Under the pieces are notes generated by a model, which saw only the letters and a list, made by a program, of their open reading frames with translations, had not been told where the DNA came from and did not search any database. Of a stretch of DNA of 64,000 nt, positions 34,275 through 46,380 are shown in pieces; the first letter of the stretch is position 1, and each line of letters starts with the position of its first letter. The DNA is from Ceratorhiza oryzae-sativae (taxonomy: Eukaryota > Basidiomycota > Agaricomycetes > Cantharellales > Ceratobasidiaceae), in the NCBI GenBank assembly GCA_030998015.1, contig JARWMV010000011.1:310001-374000 (forward strand), in the 5' to 3' direction. Position numbers and translations under genes: made by a program.

Positions 34275-35963
34275 ATGCTACTCCACCATTTTGTGCGCCA
34301 CCCATGGAGGGCTGTACTCAAGCCTGGGTCAAAAGGTAAAGGGTTCTCGTCATTATTACAACCCACTAATGAGTTGATAATAGTGGTTGTAGCCATGTCT
34401 GGTGGCGTTGATTCGTCCGTCGCTGCCGCGATCCTCGCGAAACACGCAGGTCTTGAAGTTTCTATCCGAACCAATTCTAACAGATCAGATAGGACTATGA
34501 CCTCTCTGCCATATTCATGCGCAACTGGGACACAAGAGACGAGTCTGGGTCGGATACTGGGTGCGAATGGGAGAAAGACTGGGAGGACGTGCAGCGAGTG
34601 TGTCGCCATGTGGGGATTCCGTGCGAGATGGTGGGCAGTGGACAATCTCGACGACAAGAATAAACGTTATCAACCGCCAGCTATAGAAGGACTTTTCGAA
34701 AGAGTACTGGAATCGGGTGTTTACTCCTGCTCTGGATTCATGGACCGGGGGTCAAACACCCAATCCAGATGTGTTTTGTAATCGGCAAGTGCAAAGTCTA
34801 GTCGATCGCCCTGCTCTTCCCTAAAGTTACTCATTATTCAGAGAGATCAAGTTTGGCTCTCTGTTTGACCATGTTGTCAAGGATTCTCAAACATATCTTG
34901 CAACTGGTTCGCTTTCTTTTTCTACGCCCTCTTCCAAACTCATGTACTTCTTGACTAGGTCACTATGCACAAATCGACTACCAAGGATCCATTTGCCATC
35001 TGATGAGAGCACAGGACAAAAATAAAGATCAGACGTACTACCTCTCGTCTGTCAAGCAATCGAGACTTGCCCAGGTACGTGCGGCTTTCCCAACCCAAAA
35101 TACTTATTTAACCCTCGCAAAAGACACTGTTTCCAATCGGGCATCTCATGAAACCAGAGCTGCGCAAACTAGCAGCAGAAATGAAACTACCGACCGCAGA
35201 TCGGGGTGAAAGTATGGGTTTATGCTTTGTGGGAGAACGAGGGAAGTTTAGTGGTTTCCTCTGTAAGTCTGGCCGCATCCACTTGTACAAAATACCGACT
35301 CTCCATGAAGCACAATACATTTCCCCGTCTCCCGGGCCAATCATATTGTACCCATCCCTCAAACAAGTGGGAACCCACCAAGGCCTCTACACCTTTACGA
35401 TCGGCCAAAATGCACGCGTGCCTGGCCAACCCCGAAAGCTATTTGTAGCGAAAAAGATACCGGAGCAGAACACACTAGTCGTCGTTGATTCCGTGTGAGT
35501 ACATCTCGAACCACCACGCCGGGCGAGGGTTCCAATTTTGAATCATCCGAAAAGAAACCACCCGGCACTTATGTGTACATCGATTCGCCTGAGGCGGTGG
35601 GAATGGATTTCAGAAGACGCAGAAGAGGCGAAGACACTAACAGGTGCGTAATCGTTGATTTTGCAAGTGAGTTATCTCATTTTGGATCAGACCGAGCATC
35701 AAGCAGCGCTGGCATGCCTATCCTCAGCCAAATCAGGCATCGTATGATGCCCGTAGAGGCAACGCTCCATCACATCTTGCACGTCTTCCCATTCCAGCCT
35801 TCTCTTGAGCTACTAATGATACATTTGACCTAGGGGGGACGATTTTGAGATTAGATTCAAGCTACCTCTTCACGGCGTCGCCCCCGGACAGATTGGCGCA
35901 GCATGGGACGGTGATTGGTGTCTTGGATGCGGTGAAATTGAGAGCACGATTTGTTTAGAATGA
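34275..35963 (+). CDS. MTU1: tRNA-specific 2-thiouridylase (MnmA/MTU1), mitochondrial
   Basis: It puts sulfur on position 2 of the wobble uridine of mitochondrial tRNAs for Lys, Glu and Gln. The start MLLHHFVRHPWRAVLKPGSK looks like a mitochondrial presequence. An intron leads to VVVAMSGGVDSSVAAAILAK, the PP-loop that binds ATP. Next are IFMRNWDTRDESGSDTGCEW, FSKEYWNRVF and TPNPDVFCN with the first catalytic cysteine. After these come TYLATGHYAQI, DQTYYLSSV and the second cysteine in MGLCFVGERGKFSGFL. The C-terminal barrel ends PLHGVAPGQIGAAWDGDW and a stop at 35,961-35,963. About seven introns are inferred; the order of motifs is complete. Confidence 0.93.
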
Positions 35964-36700
35964 GCTTACTCCGGTGTTTATGATTATCGAATAATAATAT
36001 ATTTTCTCAAAGCAGATTTTGTCACTCCCGGATGGTTTGAAAGGGGGTTCAGGGATATGTAAAGGGCTACCCGAACCGTGGCACATAATCGATCTCAGAC
36101 TCCGGCAGCCCCCAGACGAAAACATGTACCGGACATGAATTAAGTACCATTCAACGCTCGATTTACGCAACATGGTCAACGTCCCGGGGTCTAAAGAGTT
36201 TGGGCGATATCGATTAAAAGGACCTCAGTGAGATTCAATGCGTAACCCAAACCTCTGGTCCAAGAACATCGCGACAATGCGCTATGTTATCAGGAACAAC
36301 CCGGGAAATATAGCCCTAGAGCGTTGCCTAGTGTTTTCGGTAGCTCTTACCCTTTATGATGCACAAATTACTAACCCATACTATTAAGACCGTTAACGCT
36401 CGGTTCTAGATAAAGAAACGACGATACTAGCATGTGTCAGAGAGCTCATGGGATCCAGTCCGGGTAGGGGCTACATGTGATATCATGTCAGCCTTGGTAG
36501 CACCAGACAGCGCATTATTAGAGAAAGCAAGGGAGTCCTGGAGGTGCTTGCATGAAGAAACTATGTTGTGAAGCGCATAAAAATTTGCCAAAGGTCCCTC
36601 ATGGGCGCATACACGGATCATTTTCTCGTTCATGCTCACCTTCAGTATGCCTAACCTCATTTATGATCAATAAAAGAGAAAAAATTACTGGAATTAAGAT
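35964..36700. other. Intergenic, no supported gene
   Basis: The region contains only short frames without recognisable features. One minus-strand frame of 77 codons (36,427-36,660) could be an exon of the following broken paralogue, but I see nothing that links it. Confidence 0.35.
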
Positions 36701-37430
36701 TAACGCGCTCAGAACTATGAATCAATCATCGTCAAAGAGTTGTCCAGCAGAGGATGCGCCATAGGACACCGTAAAGGCATTAGTCGCCAGCTGAGTGAAA
36801 TTCGGATGGGGTAGAGGTTCTGGCACCCGAGGGAGATGCCGCGGTACCAATATGATACGCTTGAGGATAGACAAGAGCATTGTTCGCTCGAATCTGACCG
36901 CACTCGGTATCTGTTCCCGTAATCCGAAGGATTTCAGCAATTACTGTCGTGCATGGTCCAGTATTTCCTCAATTCTACATGTCAGCTGTTGAAGCTGTCC
37001 ACCGGCCATTATGAGCTCCATTTTCAGCGGTGTATGTCGGGGGGAAAGTAGAGCATGATTCTTCACAGCACGTGGTGCGTTCCGGCATATCATGGCGCTT
37101 GCAATTCCAGACAGCCTAAGCAACTTAAATGCTTCTAAAATATTTGTCAAAAATAGAAACGAGCCTGCAACAAACCGGGCCCCAGCCTCCAGTCAGTCCA
37201 GCAAGGATTGGTGCGCTGTACTTACCATGTATGCCTAAGCATGCCAGGAATAGTGCTAATAGCTGTGTGCGTGAGTTCCACGCTGTTTTAATGGTACGTT
37301 AATTATTCATACCAATATACAAGTCGGTTATGGGGCGTCCACAGTCCGAAAGGTTTGGAAGAATAGAGTCATGGACACAACAAGGCGTCAAACACCGAGC
37401 ATGAACTTAGTTTCAGTATAGGAAGCAGAG
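36700..37430 (-). pseudogene. Paralogue of the membrane-protein gene at 38,039, probably broken
   Basis: The segment aligns with 39,960-40,740. Shared blocks include the exon LKRIILVPRHLPRVPEPLPH (against LNRMTAVPAHLPQPLPPR), a signal-like exon (LLALFLACLG against LTLLACCGAPG) and a hydrophobic stretch (ALILIPVIFSLLLI). In the exon frame a TGA at about 36,720 falls just before the hydrophobic segment unless an intron removes it. The start region resembles that of the paralogue but lacks its ATG. I saw no counterpart of the long C-terminal tail. It could also be a short spliced gene. Confidence 0.45.
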
Positions 37431-38038
37431 CTGGTCTCTCGATGACCGTCGACCGTGAGGATGGTTGTCAAGAGAAAGATTGATCCTTCAATGTCCCCTG
37501 TGGAGATGAATGTGTGGGATGAGCATGGAACAGCTGAGTCAGTATCTGGTCTGGGCCCCAAGAGTCAATGCGGTGGAGTGGCCCGAGTTATGCATTAGAG
37601 TTCGATTGAGGAGTGCGTCGATGAGTAGTATTGCTGTTCTCTTAGTGGCATACCCCAATGTCGACTGCAGGTGGTTCAAATGAAATATTGATAAACAAAG
37701 GCAAATAACACGCCCTTTTCTCTCAGGCAGACGAAGCCTATGATTCTCCTATTTAACGCTACCCGCGCCATTACTGAATTCATCACAATGCAAAACTCCT
37801 CTTTCTACTCATTTAAGGCGGGGCCGTCTCCATATATAGACACAATATAATACATACTATTAATTACTGGTTTGTCTACATCGCTGATGAGACTCCAAGG
37901 TAATTTACAAAGAAAGGACAAACTCGGTATATAATCTACCCTGGCAGACGCCGCATCCATTGACTATAAATGCGCTGCTCGATTCCAATGGGGGTTCATT
38001 AAAGCTCCATCGCTTCCTGACGCCGTTTCAAACAGACC

Positions 38039-40738
38039 TCATAGCGGCTTCATTCCCTTCGCGGCTCGCTTTCTGGCCGCCTTCTCTGCCTTCTTAACTG
38101 CCCGCCTCGCCTTTTTTTCAGCTGCTGCTGCCTCCAATTCCGCTGCCCTTTCCATCTTCTTCGTCAACCCCTCCATAGCTTCCTCCAAGTCCGTTCGTGT
38201 CTTCTTGAGCTTCTTTTCGAACCACTCCAGGCTACGAGTACCAGCTCTACCGGTTATGGGTCGACCAGCCTTCACGTCTTTGATAAAGCCCTCGAACTTC
38301 TTGACCATCCGACTGCACATAGCGATGTCCGAACGGTATGCGCTCGGACTTTTCTTGTACTTCTTTTGTGTATGATCGGCGGTTTCGGTCTGTTGAGGGA
38401 TCGGCGGCGCGTGAATCTCGATCGCGCCCGTTGGTTCTTTTTCGAGGACTACTAATATCATTCAGTCTAATACTCAGCGGGAATACCCAGGAGGTTGCTT
38501 ACCCAGTTCTTCGCAATCCTCGAGTTCAATCGTACTGTCGGCTCGCATTTTTTCCAGCCAGGCTACTCCAGGGAAACTCCTACTTCTTGGGATCCTGGGA
38601 TGTTCCTTCGGCTCCGGGATGTCATAAGTGACGTCGTTGTTCAAGACCAGACTCGGACATGATTGACTTCTAGAAAGCCGCTGACGGGTCTCCACTTCCT
38701 CGAATCCATCGACTTCCAGGGCGAGGATGGGCGATTGGGACGGTATCATACCGGGACAGCTGATACTTGACGTAAGGACCGACTCAACCCGAGGCGAGAA
38801 AGGTTGATTAAGCGGGACGAAGCCGGGTAGGATTGCGCTAGACACCAGAGGTGCCCTCGCAGCATGAGAAGAGGTGGGTTCTCCGGCTTGGGGGGTATCC
38901 ATGTGGATCTCCGCTCGATTTCCTCGTTCGCCTCAGATTCAGAGTCGGTGACAATTCCTTCCGTGCTCCTGCCGTATTCCATCGCAGAGGCAGCGTCAGC
39001 CGATATTTCCATGTCGATAGCGACCAAGTGTCCGTCCATCCCAGTTGAACTAATACGTGTATCCAACGCCATGTTTCTCTCAGCAGCATTCGGGTGAGCG
39101 GCATTTGAGATGTGGATCGAGTCTTGGCAGGGAGTATCCGAAGTCTCGTTGGCCAACTCGTCTTCGGTTTCCAAGACGGAGTTTCGTCCGATCCGGTATG
39201 ATCCTCCTGCTGCTATTGCTTTAGAATAAACAACTCTTTTAAAATTTACTGACCATCCCCAATATCCCATCAATCGACCCTCCAGCCACACTGTAGTGGC
39301 AGACGCCTGCGGCGCATTCTGTAGCTCCTCGAGAATATCGTCTCTCAAGTCGATTTCCGCTGGTGCGTTCATAAAGCCATTCCACTGGTTTGGGTCAGCA
39401 GAATGTTTACATAAAGCCGTAAAAAAAAAACTACCTCACCTCTTCCAGAGTAGCGTCGCCTATTTCCAAGTGCTCCGTCGTCTCCAGGAAGGGAAACATC
39501 CATCGGCTCGATAGATCCATCGAGGCTGTCTCGTAATCGCTGTCGCCTTCAACCTCATCTTCAGCGCAGGTAGAGGAACAGTTCTCGGGTCGCGAGATAG
39601 TGTAGTATTCCAGTTCGAAACCAGGCCCGAAGAAATGATGGTCGAGCTATATTTGCCACCCGCGTTTGAGTCCAATGAGGCGCCGAAAATATTGCCGTCC
39701 AAAGAGACTTCCGATGACGTATCGTCCCCGAGAGCTCGGCCCGTTTCGAATTGGTAGTCAATAAGAGTGGGCTCTGCTTGAGGGAGATACGTGGAATGAT
39801 CGGTCTTCGTGCTTGCGTGTAGGGAATCCTGAGGCTCCAATGAAGTTCTCCCCGAGACTGCTAGACGAAGAGTGCGGGCGAATTCACTCGCTAAATTGCG
39901 TCAGAAGTTTTTGTACGAATCGTTTTCTCTTTCCTACTCACCCCCAGTATGCCTCGCCCTTTTCAGGATAAACAACAGACAGAAAGACGCGAGAAGCATA
40001 TATGCGACGCCAGCGGCCATTGGCTCACCCTGATGAAGACCTGCCAATTAGAAGCTGCCTTGGAGGGCACCATCACGACCTTCGACTCCGTCCGATAAAG
40101 ACCTAAATCGGCTCTAGGCGGAAGGGGTTGAGGAAGGTGCGCCGGTACAGCTGTCATACGGTTGAGGGTAGACAGGATTATCTTTTGCTTGAACTCGCCC
40201 CGCTCGGCAAATGCTGGCCCGATCCAACAGCCTTTAGGAAATGTTGTCGAGCCCGGTACCCCATCTCCTCAGATTGACATAAGGGCTGTCGAACTGCTTG
40301 GCCAGGAATCGCTAGTCCCCTCATATCCGGGCGGTAGATGTCGACGGAGAGGACGGAACACGACAAACCAGAGCATTCATCGTATTGGATTGTACCACCA
40401 GGCTTGTTGTTCGAGCCAGACCAAGAGATAGAAAATTTCCCAATGTGTTCGCCAAAGGTGAGAATCAGCCTTCAACAACCCAAACTTGAGCGTTCACTCG
40501 GCCTGATAAAGGTTGGCGTGCTGTACTCACCGGGTGCCCCGCAACACGCTAGTAATGTTAGCGTAAATGCCTGTTCCATGTTATCCCTAGCACGATGAGA
40601 AAATTTACTTCATTTGCCCCAAGAGTCACTCAGGGGTACTTACACGTTCATGTCCCCTGGTGGCCAAGGTCTGAAAAAAGTGGCTAGAAGCATGTGGCTG
40701 TAAATAACGCCAAGTACAAGGTTCCAGATGTTGAACAT
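38039..40738 (-). CDS. Putative single-pass membrane protein with basic coiled-coil tail
   Basis: I do not recognise a family. The start at 40,736-40,738 gives MFNIWNLVLGVIYSHMLLAT; a following exon, EQAFTLTLLACCGAPG, also looks like a signal sequence. Middle exons read TVPAH-like AVPAHLPQPLPPRADLGLYR. A hydrophobic helix (GVAYMLLASFCLLFILKRAR, about 40,000) is read in another phase and needs an intron just before it. The rest (39,950-38,039) is a Ser/Glu-rich tail with exons NAPAEIDLRDDILEELQNAP and SRSQSCPSLVLNNDVTY. The end is Lys/Glu/Ala-rich (LEEAMEGLTKKMERAAELEA) with a nuclear-signal-like KKAEKAARKRAAKG. The topology would be outside, helix, long cytoplasmic tail. Exon borders are partly inferred and two genes cannot be excluded. 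Confidence 0.5.
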
Positions 40739-41358
40739 GGCTGAAGTTTCAGTATATAAATCAAGTAAATCTCTCGATAATCTTCGCAGGGTGCGGGTGG
40801 TTGTCGAGAGACTCAGCTTCCAATGCCTCCTGTGTCGGGATATATATCCGGTTGTGAGGCAGCTGAGTCAGCGCCAGAGTCTGGGGAAGAAGCAGGTGAC
40901 CAGGGTGTTAGACTTTGATTGGCGGGTGCTTCTGCCGCTCATCCAGTTCCAAACGTAGGTGGGGACAACGCTGTTCTTGTAGCGGTGAAATACGACTTCA
41001 ACTGCAAATAAATGATCACGGTCGCTTTAGATTTTCAAGGATGTTGTCATCGACCCAAAGTTCCTCGCAGTAATGAGGTGGACTGTTCGGTAAAATACTC
41101 AATCCCCCTTGGTCAGTTTCCCGGGTTGAGCTTTTGCCGAAATAGGAACTTAAACCACTACTAAAAGTTTCGCAAGATTTGGCCTTATATCACTAACATT
41201 GTAGAGTAGCAACTTCAATTGCGAGAAGGACAAACACATCATGGAACCTAAAATACTCTAGCTCTATCCCCAGCACATGCCATGTCTATTGACCACATAT
41301 ACTATGCGCTTATCGGTACCAAAGGGAGCGCTTGAGCTTTGTTCCTGCTATTGTGCTT

Positions 41359-42241
41359 TCAAGCGGACTTGGTCGGCTTGGGCGGCTAGAACGGAACAGT
41401 CAGTCAAATCTAGAGCAAACGGCAAAAACGTTATCTACCTCGCCAGAGAACGTCGGCTTTGGAGGAATCGAGCTCGGGGGCGGTGGCGGGGGCTAACACA
41501 CCATTCACCGCGTTAGGAAATTATTTTATATTGCATGAGCGCATAATCTCACCTTTCCAGATTGCGTCGGCTTGGGTGGCAGCGAGCTTGGTGGGGGAGG
41601 TGGATGGGGTACACTCGACGGCGCACGCGGGACAACCGAGTGAGGCGGCGGCGGCTGGGTTTAGTCAGTATAAACTGTCTATTTGTGCGGCATATCCGCT
41701 AACCTTGGGAGAAAATGTAGGCTTTGGAGGAGGAGAGTAGGTCGGCTTTGGAGGAGGAGAGTAGGTCGGCTTTGGTGGAAGCGAGCTTGGCTTGGCGGGA
41801 GCACGACCTCCAAGAGAGTGAGGGGGCGGTGGAGGCGGGTGCTGTTCAAAACAAAGGTGAGCAGCTATGAAGTAGCAAGCCTTCCACCAGTACTTACAGG
41901 AGAGAACGTAGGCTTAGGAGGCAGTGACACAGTTGGCTTCGGGGGACTACGCTCGGCGAGTGAGTGAGGCGGCGGATGCTATTTGTTGTAGTTAGTATAC
42001 CATCGCCATATGACCGATGGCCTCAACTCACAGGAGAGAACGTTGGCTTCGGAGGAAGTGAGAATGTAGGCTTCGGAGGAAGCGAGACTGTAGGCTTAGG
42101 CGGAGAGGCAGAAGGCTTGCGTTCCACCACCTACCAAACACATGTAAGTACACACTATGCTAATAGGGCCACGAAACTCACAGGAGTGGCGGCAGCAAGA
42201 CCGAAAAAGGCGACGAGAGCGATAAAAGTCTTGAGTTGCAT
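41359..42241 (-). CDS. Secreted proline-rich repeat protein with one repeat block per exon
   Basis: MQLKTFIALVAFFGLAAATP is a signal peptide. Six introns follow, and the exons code for variants of PPKPTFS or PPKPTYS with PPP-H-S spacers: ASPPKPTVSLPPKPTFSLPP, HPPPHSLAERSPPKPTVS, SSLPPKPTYSPPPKPTYSPP, PPPPHSVVPRAPSSVPHPPP, PPPPPPSSIPPKPTFSGE and PPKPTKSA. The stop is at 41,359-41,361. All exon joints I could check keep the repeat in phase, which makes exon gain or loss easy. The mature protein has almost no hydrophobic residues, and I saw no cysteine in the repeat exons. It resembles plant extensin-like or cell-wall proteins by composition only. Likely location is the wall or outside; function is unknown. 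Confidence 0.8.
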
Positions 42242-43545
42242 TCTTTGAGGCGGTGATGTGCGAGTTGTTGTCTGTCGATTGAGGAAAGCACGCTGAGGGC
42301 ATACCAGTATCAACTGTGTTGTTTTATACTTGTAAAACAGATACCCTGAGTGTACCCAAAGACAAGCCGAGAGATGAGAATAGCCCTTCCAGCGCATACA
42401 CAGACCTTTCTCTGCTGCGCATCACCTTCTCGTGCTCTTCAACAGGTTCTCTAGAAGTAAATCCGACATTCTTAAACCTGCCCGAGTATTTTTCTGTCAA
42501 TAGTCAATGAGCCGAGCGCACTATTAAGGAAATAACACATTCGCGCACGACCATATTCACTTTCCTGAAACAACATGCGCCTTCATCCAGAAGGATGACG
42601 CAAACGCGTAAATAGACACCTAGATATTCTACCGTCCGCAGCAGTCGAACCAGCGGATGGCATGTCGCGAAGAAGAAGAGTTGTTGCGACGATTGGTGAA
42701 CTGACAATCCTCGGATGACCCACTCGGTACTCGAGATGATTTCTCGGCCAGACTAGGCTACTCTCAACTGAATTCTCACAACTTCAAGTTCACTGTTGCT
42801 CCAATAATCCTTCCTCGCCTCTGCTTGTATAATAGTCCGCCCCACGCTAAGCAAAATATAAACGGTTATAACCCCAAAACCATGATACGAGGCTTAACTA
42901 ACCATGATGCATGATAAGAGAACGTGCTTCTTGTTCGATCAATTTAGCCAACTTGATCCTCATTTCGCTTGGATACGACCGGTCCGGAATGTCGAGGAAG
43001 AACACGACGTGGCAATAAACAGACAGTCCGCAGCAGAGAACTTATGTCCGAGTGATGGGCAACGCTTCGATTCCCCCGCGCGGACATGCGGATAATATTG
43101 TTAGCTGGCATCCCTGACCTCGATCGCCATGAAAGGTTGTTTTGCCCGTGTTTATGGGATTAGACAACTGGCGGGGAAAATGGCGTTTGGCAGGGTCGCA
43201 AAATAGAGTGATTAGAGCGCCAGAAGATCTGCTGGGATTAAGTGGCTCGACCCTATAGCCTACAACTGGGGGGCTGCGGGGTGATCCAAGCTGATCACGA
43301 GCCCCAAGTATCAGGCGGCGGTCACAAATACACAGCGGCAAGCATTTCCCGGGCACTCCATTCAAGATTCGGAGGCGCACACGAGAATCGGCGGGCATAT
43401 AATATAAAATATATAAACCAATTTCAGTTCACATAAATCGAAGGACATTCAACGCCTTGGCTCGACCTCGTCTCGTAACTCCTCCCACACGCAGAAGCGT
43501 AGAGGGTAAGCGGGCCGGTCGCATCAGCGATGGAGCTGTCCAGGA
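42242..43545. other. Intergenic, no supported gene
   Basis: It contains the promoter of the proline-rich protein gene (a TATA-like run TTTTATACTTG lies near 42,323). Open frames are short and show no domain. I see no repeats. Confidence 0.4.
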
Positions 43546-43827
43546 TCACGTGGCCGTGCGCAAAGTTGTGCTTGGTGGGGGCAAGGGGGGACACTGGGTC
43601 GAGTCAGCATCGAGTCCTTGTCGGGCAGTGACAAGTCCTTGAGCAGGTCGTCTGCCGCAAGCCGGAGATCCTCGAGTTCGAGCTTCACTGGAGCCGTTCT
43701 CGGTCTCGTCACGCGCAATGGCCGTCTTTGATTTAAAAACGAGCGTCTTGCAGAGCTCGTATGCCTCGGACACGCCCGGGCCTAGTTGGGCGCATATAAC
43801 ACGTGATCCGGGGTCCTCTGCCGCCAC
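43546..43827 (-). CDS. Unrecognised short ORF or first exon
   Basis: The frame starts MAAEDPGSRVICAQLGPGVS and then reads EAYELCKTLVFKSKTAIARD. An overlapping frame gives VKLELEDLRLAADDLLKDLS, which looks more protein-like, so a short intron or a lost base between them is possible. No family is recognised. It is divergent from the MYND-finger gene. Confidence 0.3.
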   Translation of the reverse strand: MAAEDPGSRVICAQLGPGVSEAYELCKTLVFKSKTAIARDETENGSSEARTRGSPACGRRPAQGLVTARQGLDADSTQCPPLPPPSTTLRTAT

Positions 43828-43952
43828 ACCATACCTACTTGAGCCTCAGACAGGTACCTGGGATTGAATCCGTCTCGCCACTTGTCTGTTGTTCGCCCAG
43901 CACTGAATTATTGGATCCCGTTGCTTTACGTTCCTCCCGGTCATTTGTCGAC

Positions 43953-46004
43953 ATGATTTCCGAACGCCATCAGCGTCCAGGTTCACTTGGAGTTTGGGGC
44001 ATTAGATTCCCTTTATACCTTAGTTCCTATAACGTGTTTTACCCGATCACCTTGCTGGAATTCGAAGAAGTACAGAAATCACTCAAGAACCTGGAGGATG
44101 ATGATCGGCCACTACATACGCTCCCAAAATTTACAGAATTCTATCCGCTGATCTATCTACAATCGGAACCTCCTTGTCTCAAAGTCCTTTACAACACCAA
44201 AATAGTGTCCAACTGTATTCGGTACTTGCGCAAATATGTTCGTGACAGCAAGGAGGGGGTGGGATATCTGATTGGAATGTTGATGCCCTGTAGCACACTA
44301 ATTACGTCTTGTAGGTTCTATCCCACTCCTTTGGATTCTACTGCTTTCGCACTCTGATTCTGGGCGTGCATGTCAGCATCCTTGAACATAACAACGCGTT
44401 GGATACATTTATTCAAAACCACCCACCCAAGTGCGATCCAAGCAAAGTCTGTCTGGACTTATCGCGTGCCGTGAACAAGCTTATGATGAAAGCGGAGGAA
44501 AACCCAGATCATTTTAGCTCGTTTTGCGCGCTATTCGATTGCGAATTTATATCAGAAACGAGCGATCATATGTTACTCAAACCTGTTGGCGGGTTTGTCC
44601 GCTCTGATGCCTACTTCTTCATCGAAGCGCTTTGGGCTGATAGGGACATATTCACATATCTGTGCACTCAGTATCCAACCCCAGGATGGGCCACCCTTCT
44701 TGGGGTTATTGGTCAACACATGTTATGTATACCATATTCGACAACCAGGTACGCGTAGAGACAGCGCCATCGGCAATCAATCTATTGAGGCGTATTTTAG
44801 TTTTACTCCAATAGATATTCGCAACAAGTTTTACTTTCAATCCCTATGCTTTCGTTATTCTCTAATCGCGACTCCAACCGAAAACCGATATCTCGGGAGA
44901 CTGTGTACCGAACTTAACCTCATCTCTTGGGGCGTAGTAAGCGGTAATATTGACCCGTTCATGGTGGATGACGCGGACGCAGATAATTTTATCCGAGCCT
45001 ATCTGGAGCGGCTTGACCCAATGTCCAATCGACCGGGCTACCCGCTGGAATTGGCCGCTTTGTTCACACAATTTGCTCTCCAAATGTACATGGTATCCTC
45101 AGGCCTGGTCATAGGACTCATCAAGTCTGGATTTAAATGGATGGGTCACCTCGAGTGCCTTGACGGTGATTTATCCGTGAATACCGATTTGATCAATTTC
45201 GGTATCGCGTTGTTTGAGTGCACATGGTAAAGACACTATATAGGACCAACTACCAGTTGTCTGAATTCTCTAGTTACTTCATAGGAAGACGCTTGAGGCC
45301 GACCCCAGGCAACAATATCCAATTGCGCTCAATCTCGGATTCGCCGAATTCGTGGAACTAACGGCGAGGTTGATTCTATCACCCATAAGCAGTAAAAAAA
45401 ACGAACTTGCGGAGCTATTGAGGATTTTTAGTGAGCTCATTCAACCGATACCCACAGCCAGTACATCTATTAATTCATGCCTTTGTATAGAAGGGGGAAC
45501 CCGCGTAATGTACACACTAAGGCGTTGGAATCGGCTGCTACTAGCAATCGGCAAGTTAGCATACTGGTTTCCTCGCAAAGACTGGAAGGACCTTATCGGT
45601 TCAAATAAGTCGTGGATGCGAGCCTGGAGCCAACTCTCAACTTACGATTCTGCAAAACAGCCAGAAGAAATCCGGGCTTATCATGCTGATTGTGTGGGTG
45701 TTTGGCGCGAATTGGGTTTGGCCATGGGATGTATGCCCGACAGCATGATACAAAGTACGGATAGGTGTGCGTATCCTAGGTGTATGGGTATCGGTCAAGA
45801 GCTTGGCCCGAGCATCGTTTGTGGGGGTTGTTCGAAAGCGAGTTATTGTGGGAGAGAATGTCAACTAAAGCAAGTATTGTTCCTCAAACCGGGCATGCAT
45901 ATACCTCGCTAATCATCACTTCTCTTGTGAACACTAGTGACTGGCTCGCTGGTCTTCCTCAACCTCATCAAAAACTGTGCACTAAAGATGATTGGGAGGC
46001 ATGA
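43953..46004 (+). CDS. MYND-type zinc finger protein
   Basis: A protein of about 600 residues with a long N-terminal helical region of unknown role. It includes RHQRPGSLGVWGIRFPLYLS, then DPSKVCLDLSRAVNKLMMKA and WMRAWSQLSTYDSAKQPEEI. It ends in a MYND finger: CAYPRCMGIGQELGPSIVCG, then GCSKASYCGRECQLNDW and HQKLC. All the cysteines and the histidine that bind two zinc ions are there. Such fingers bind proline-rich partners. The last intron must be GC-AG (45,870-45,937), otherwise the finger ends in a stop. At least three other short introns are present. I start at the ATG at 43,953; an in-frame ATG lies at 43,803. This architecture, with the finger at the very end, is common in Rhizoctonia gene families. 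Confidence 0.75.
45870..45937 (+). other. GC-AG intron in the MYND-finger gene
   Basis: The donor is CTAAA|GCAAGT and the acceptor ACACTAG. This splice gives CQLNDWLAGLPQPHQKLC, completing the finger. Use of the GT three bases further on gives an immediate TGA. Confidence 0.8.
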
Positions 46005-46380
46005 TGGTATTGGGTCGCATCCGTATGCAATACACAATCGCGCTCGGATTTGTAATTTAATAGGGTGGACTGGGCGCAGGGGAATGGGACATCATAATAT
46101 GGAATAGGTCGGTGTACGTATGCTATATGATACAATAGCCCAAGGGAGAATATCATTTGTGACAGTGCGAGACGCTTTTATGGTTGAGATCACGGGGTGC
46201 TGACCCAAGGACATCAAGGTAGACTTCCTTGTTTGAAATGGACTTATCACGTAACAGTTTCAACTCATCCTTTATGCTCAACACTCGGAAGTTACTGAAA
46301 TTAGTACACAAGTATTGTATCATACATCAAGGGCCATGATAGACACTGGTGGACCAGGACATCCCCCTAACGACCCCCTA

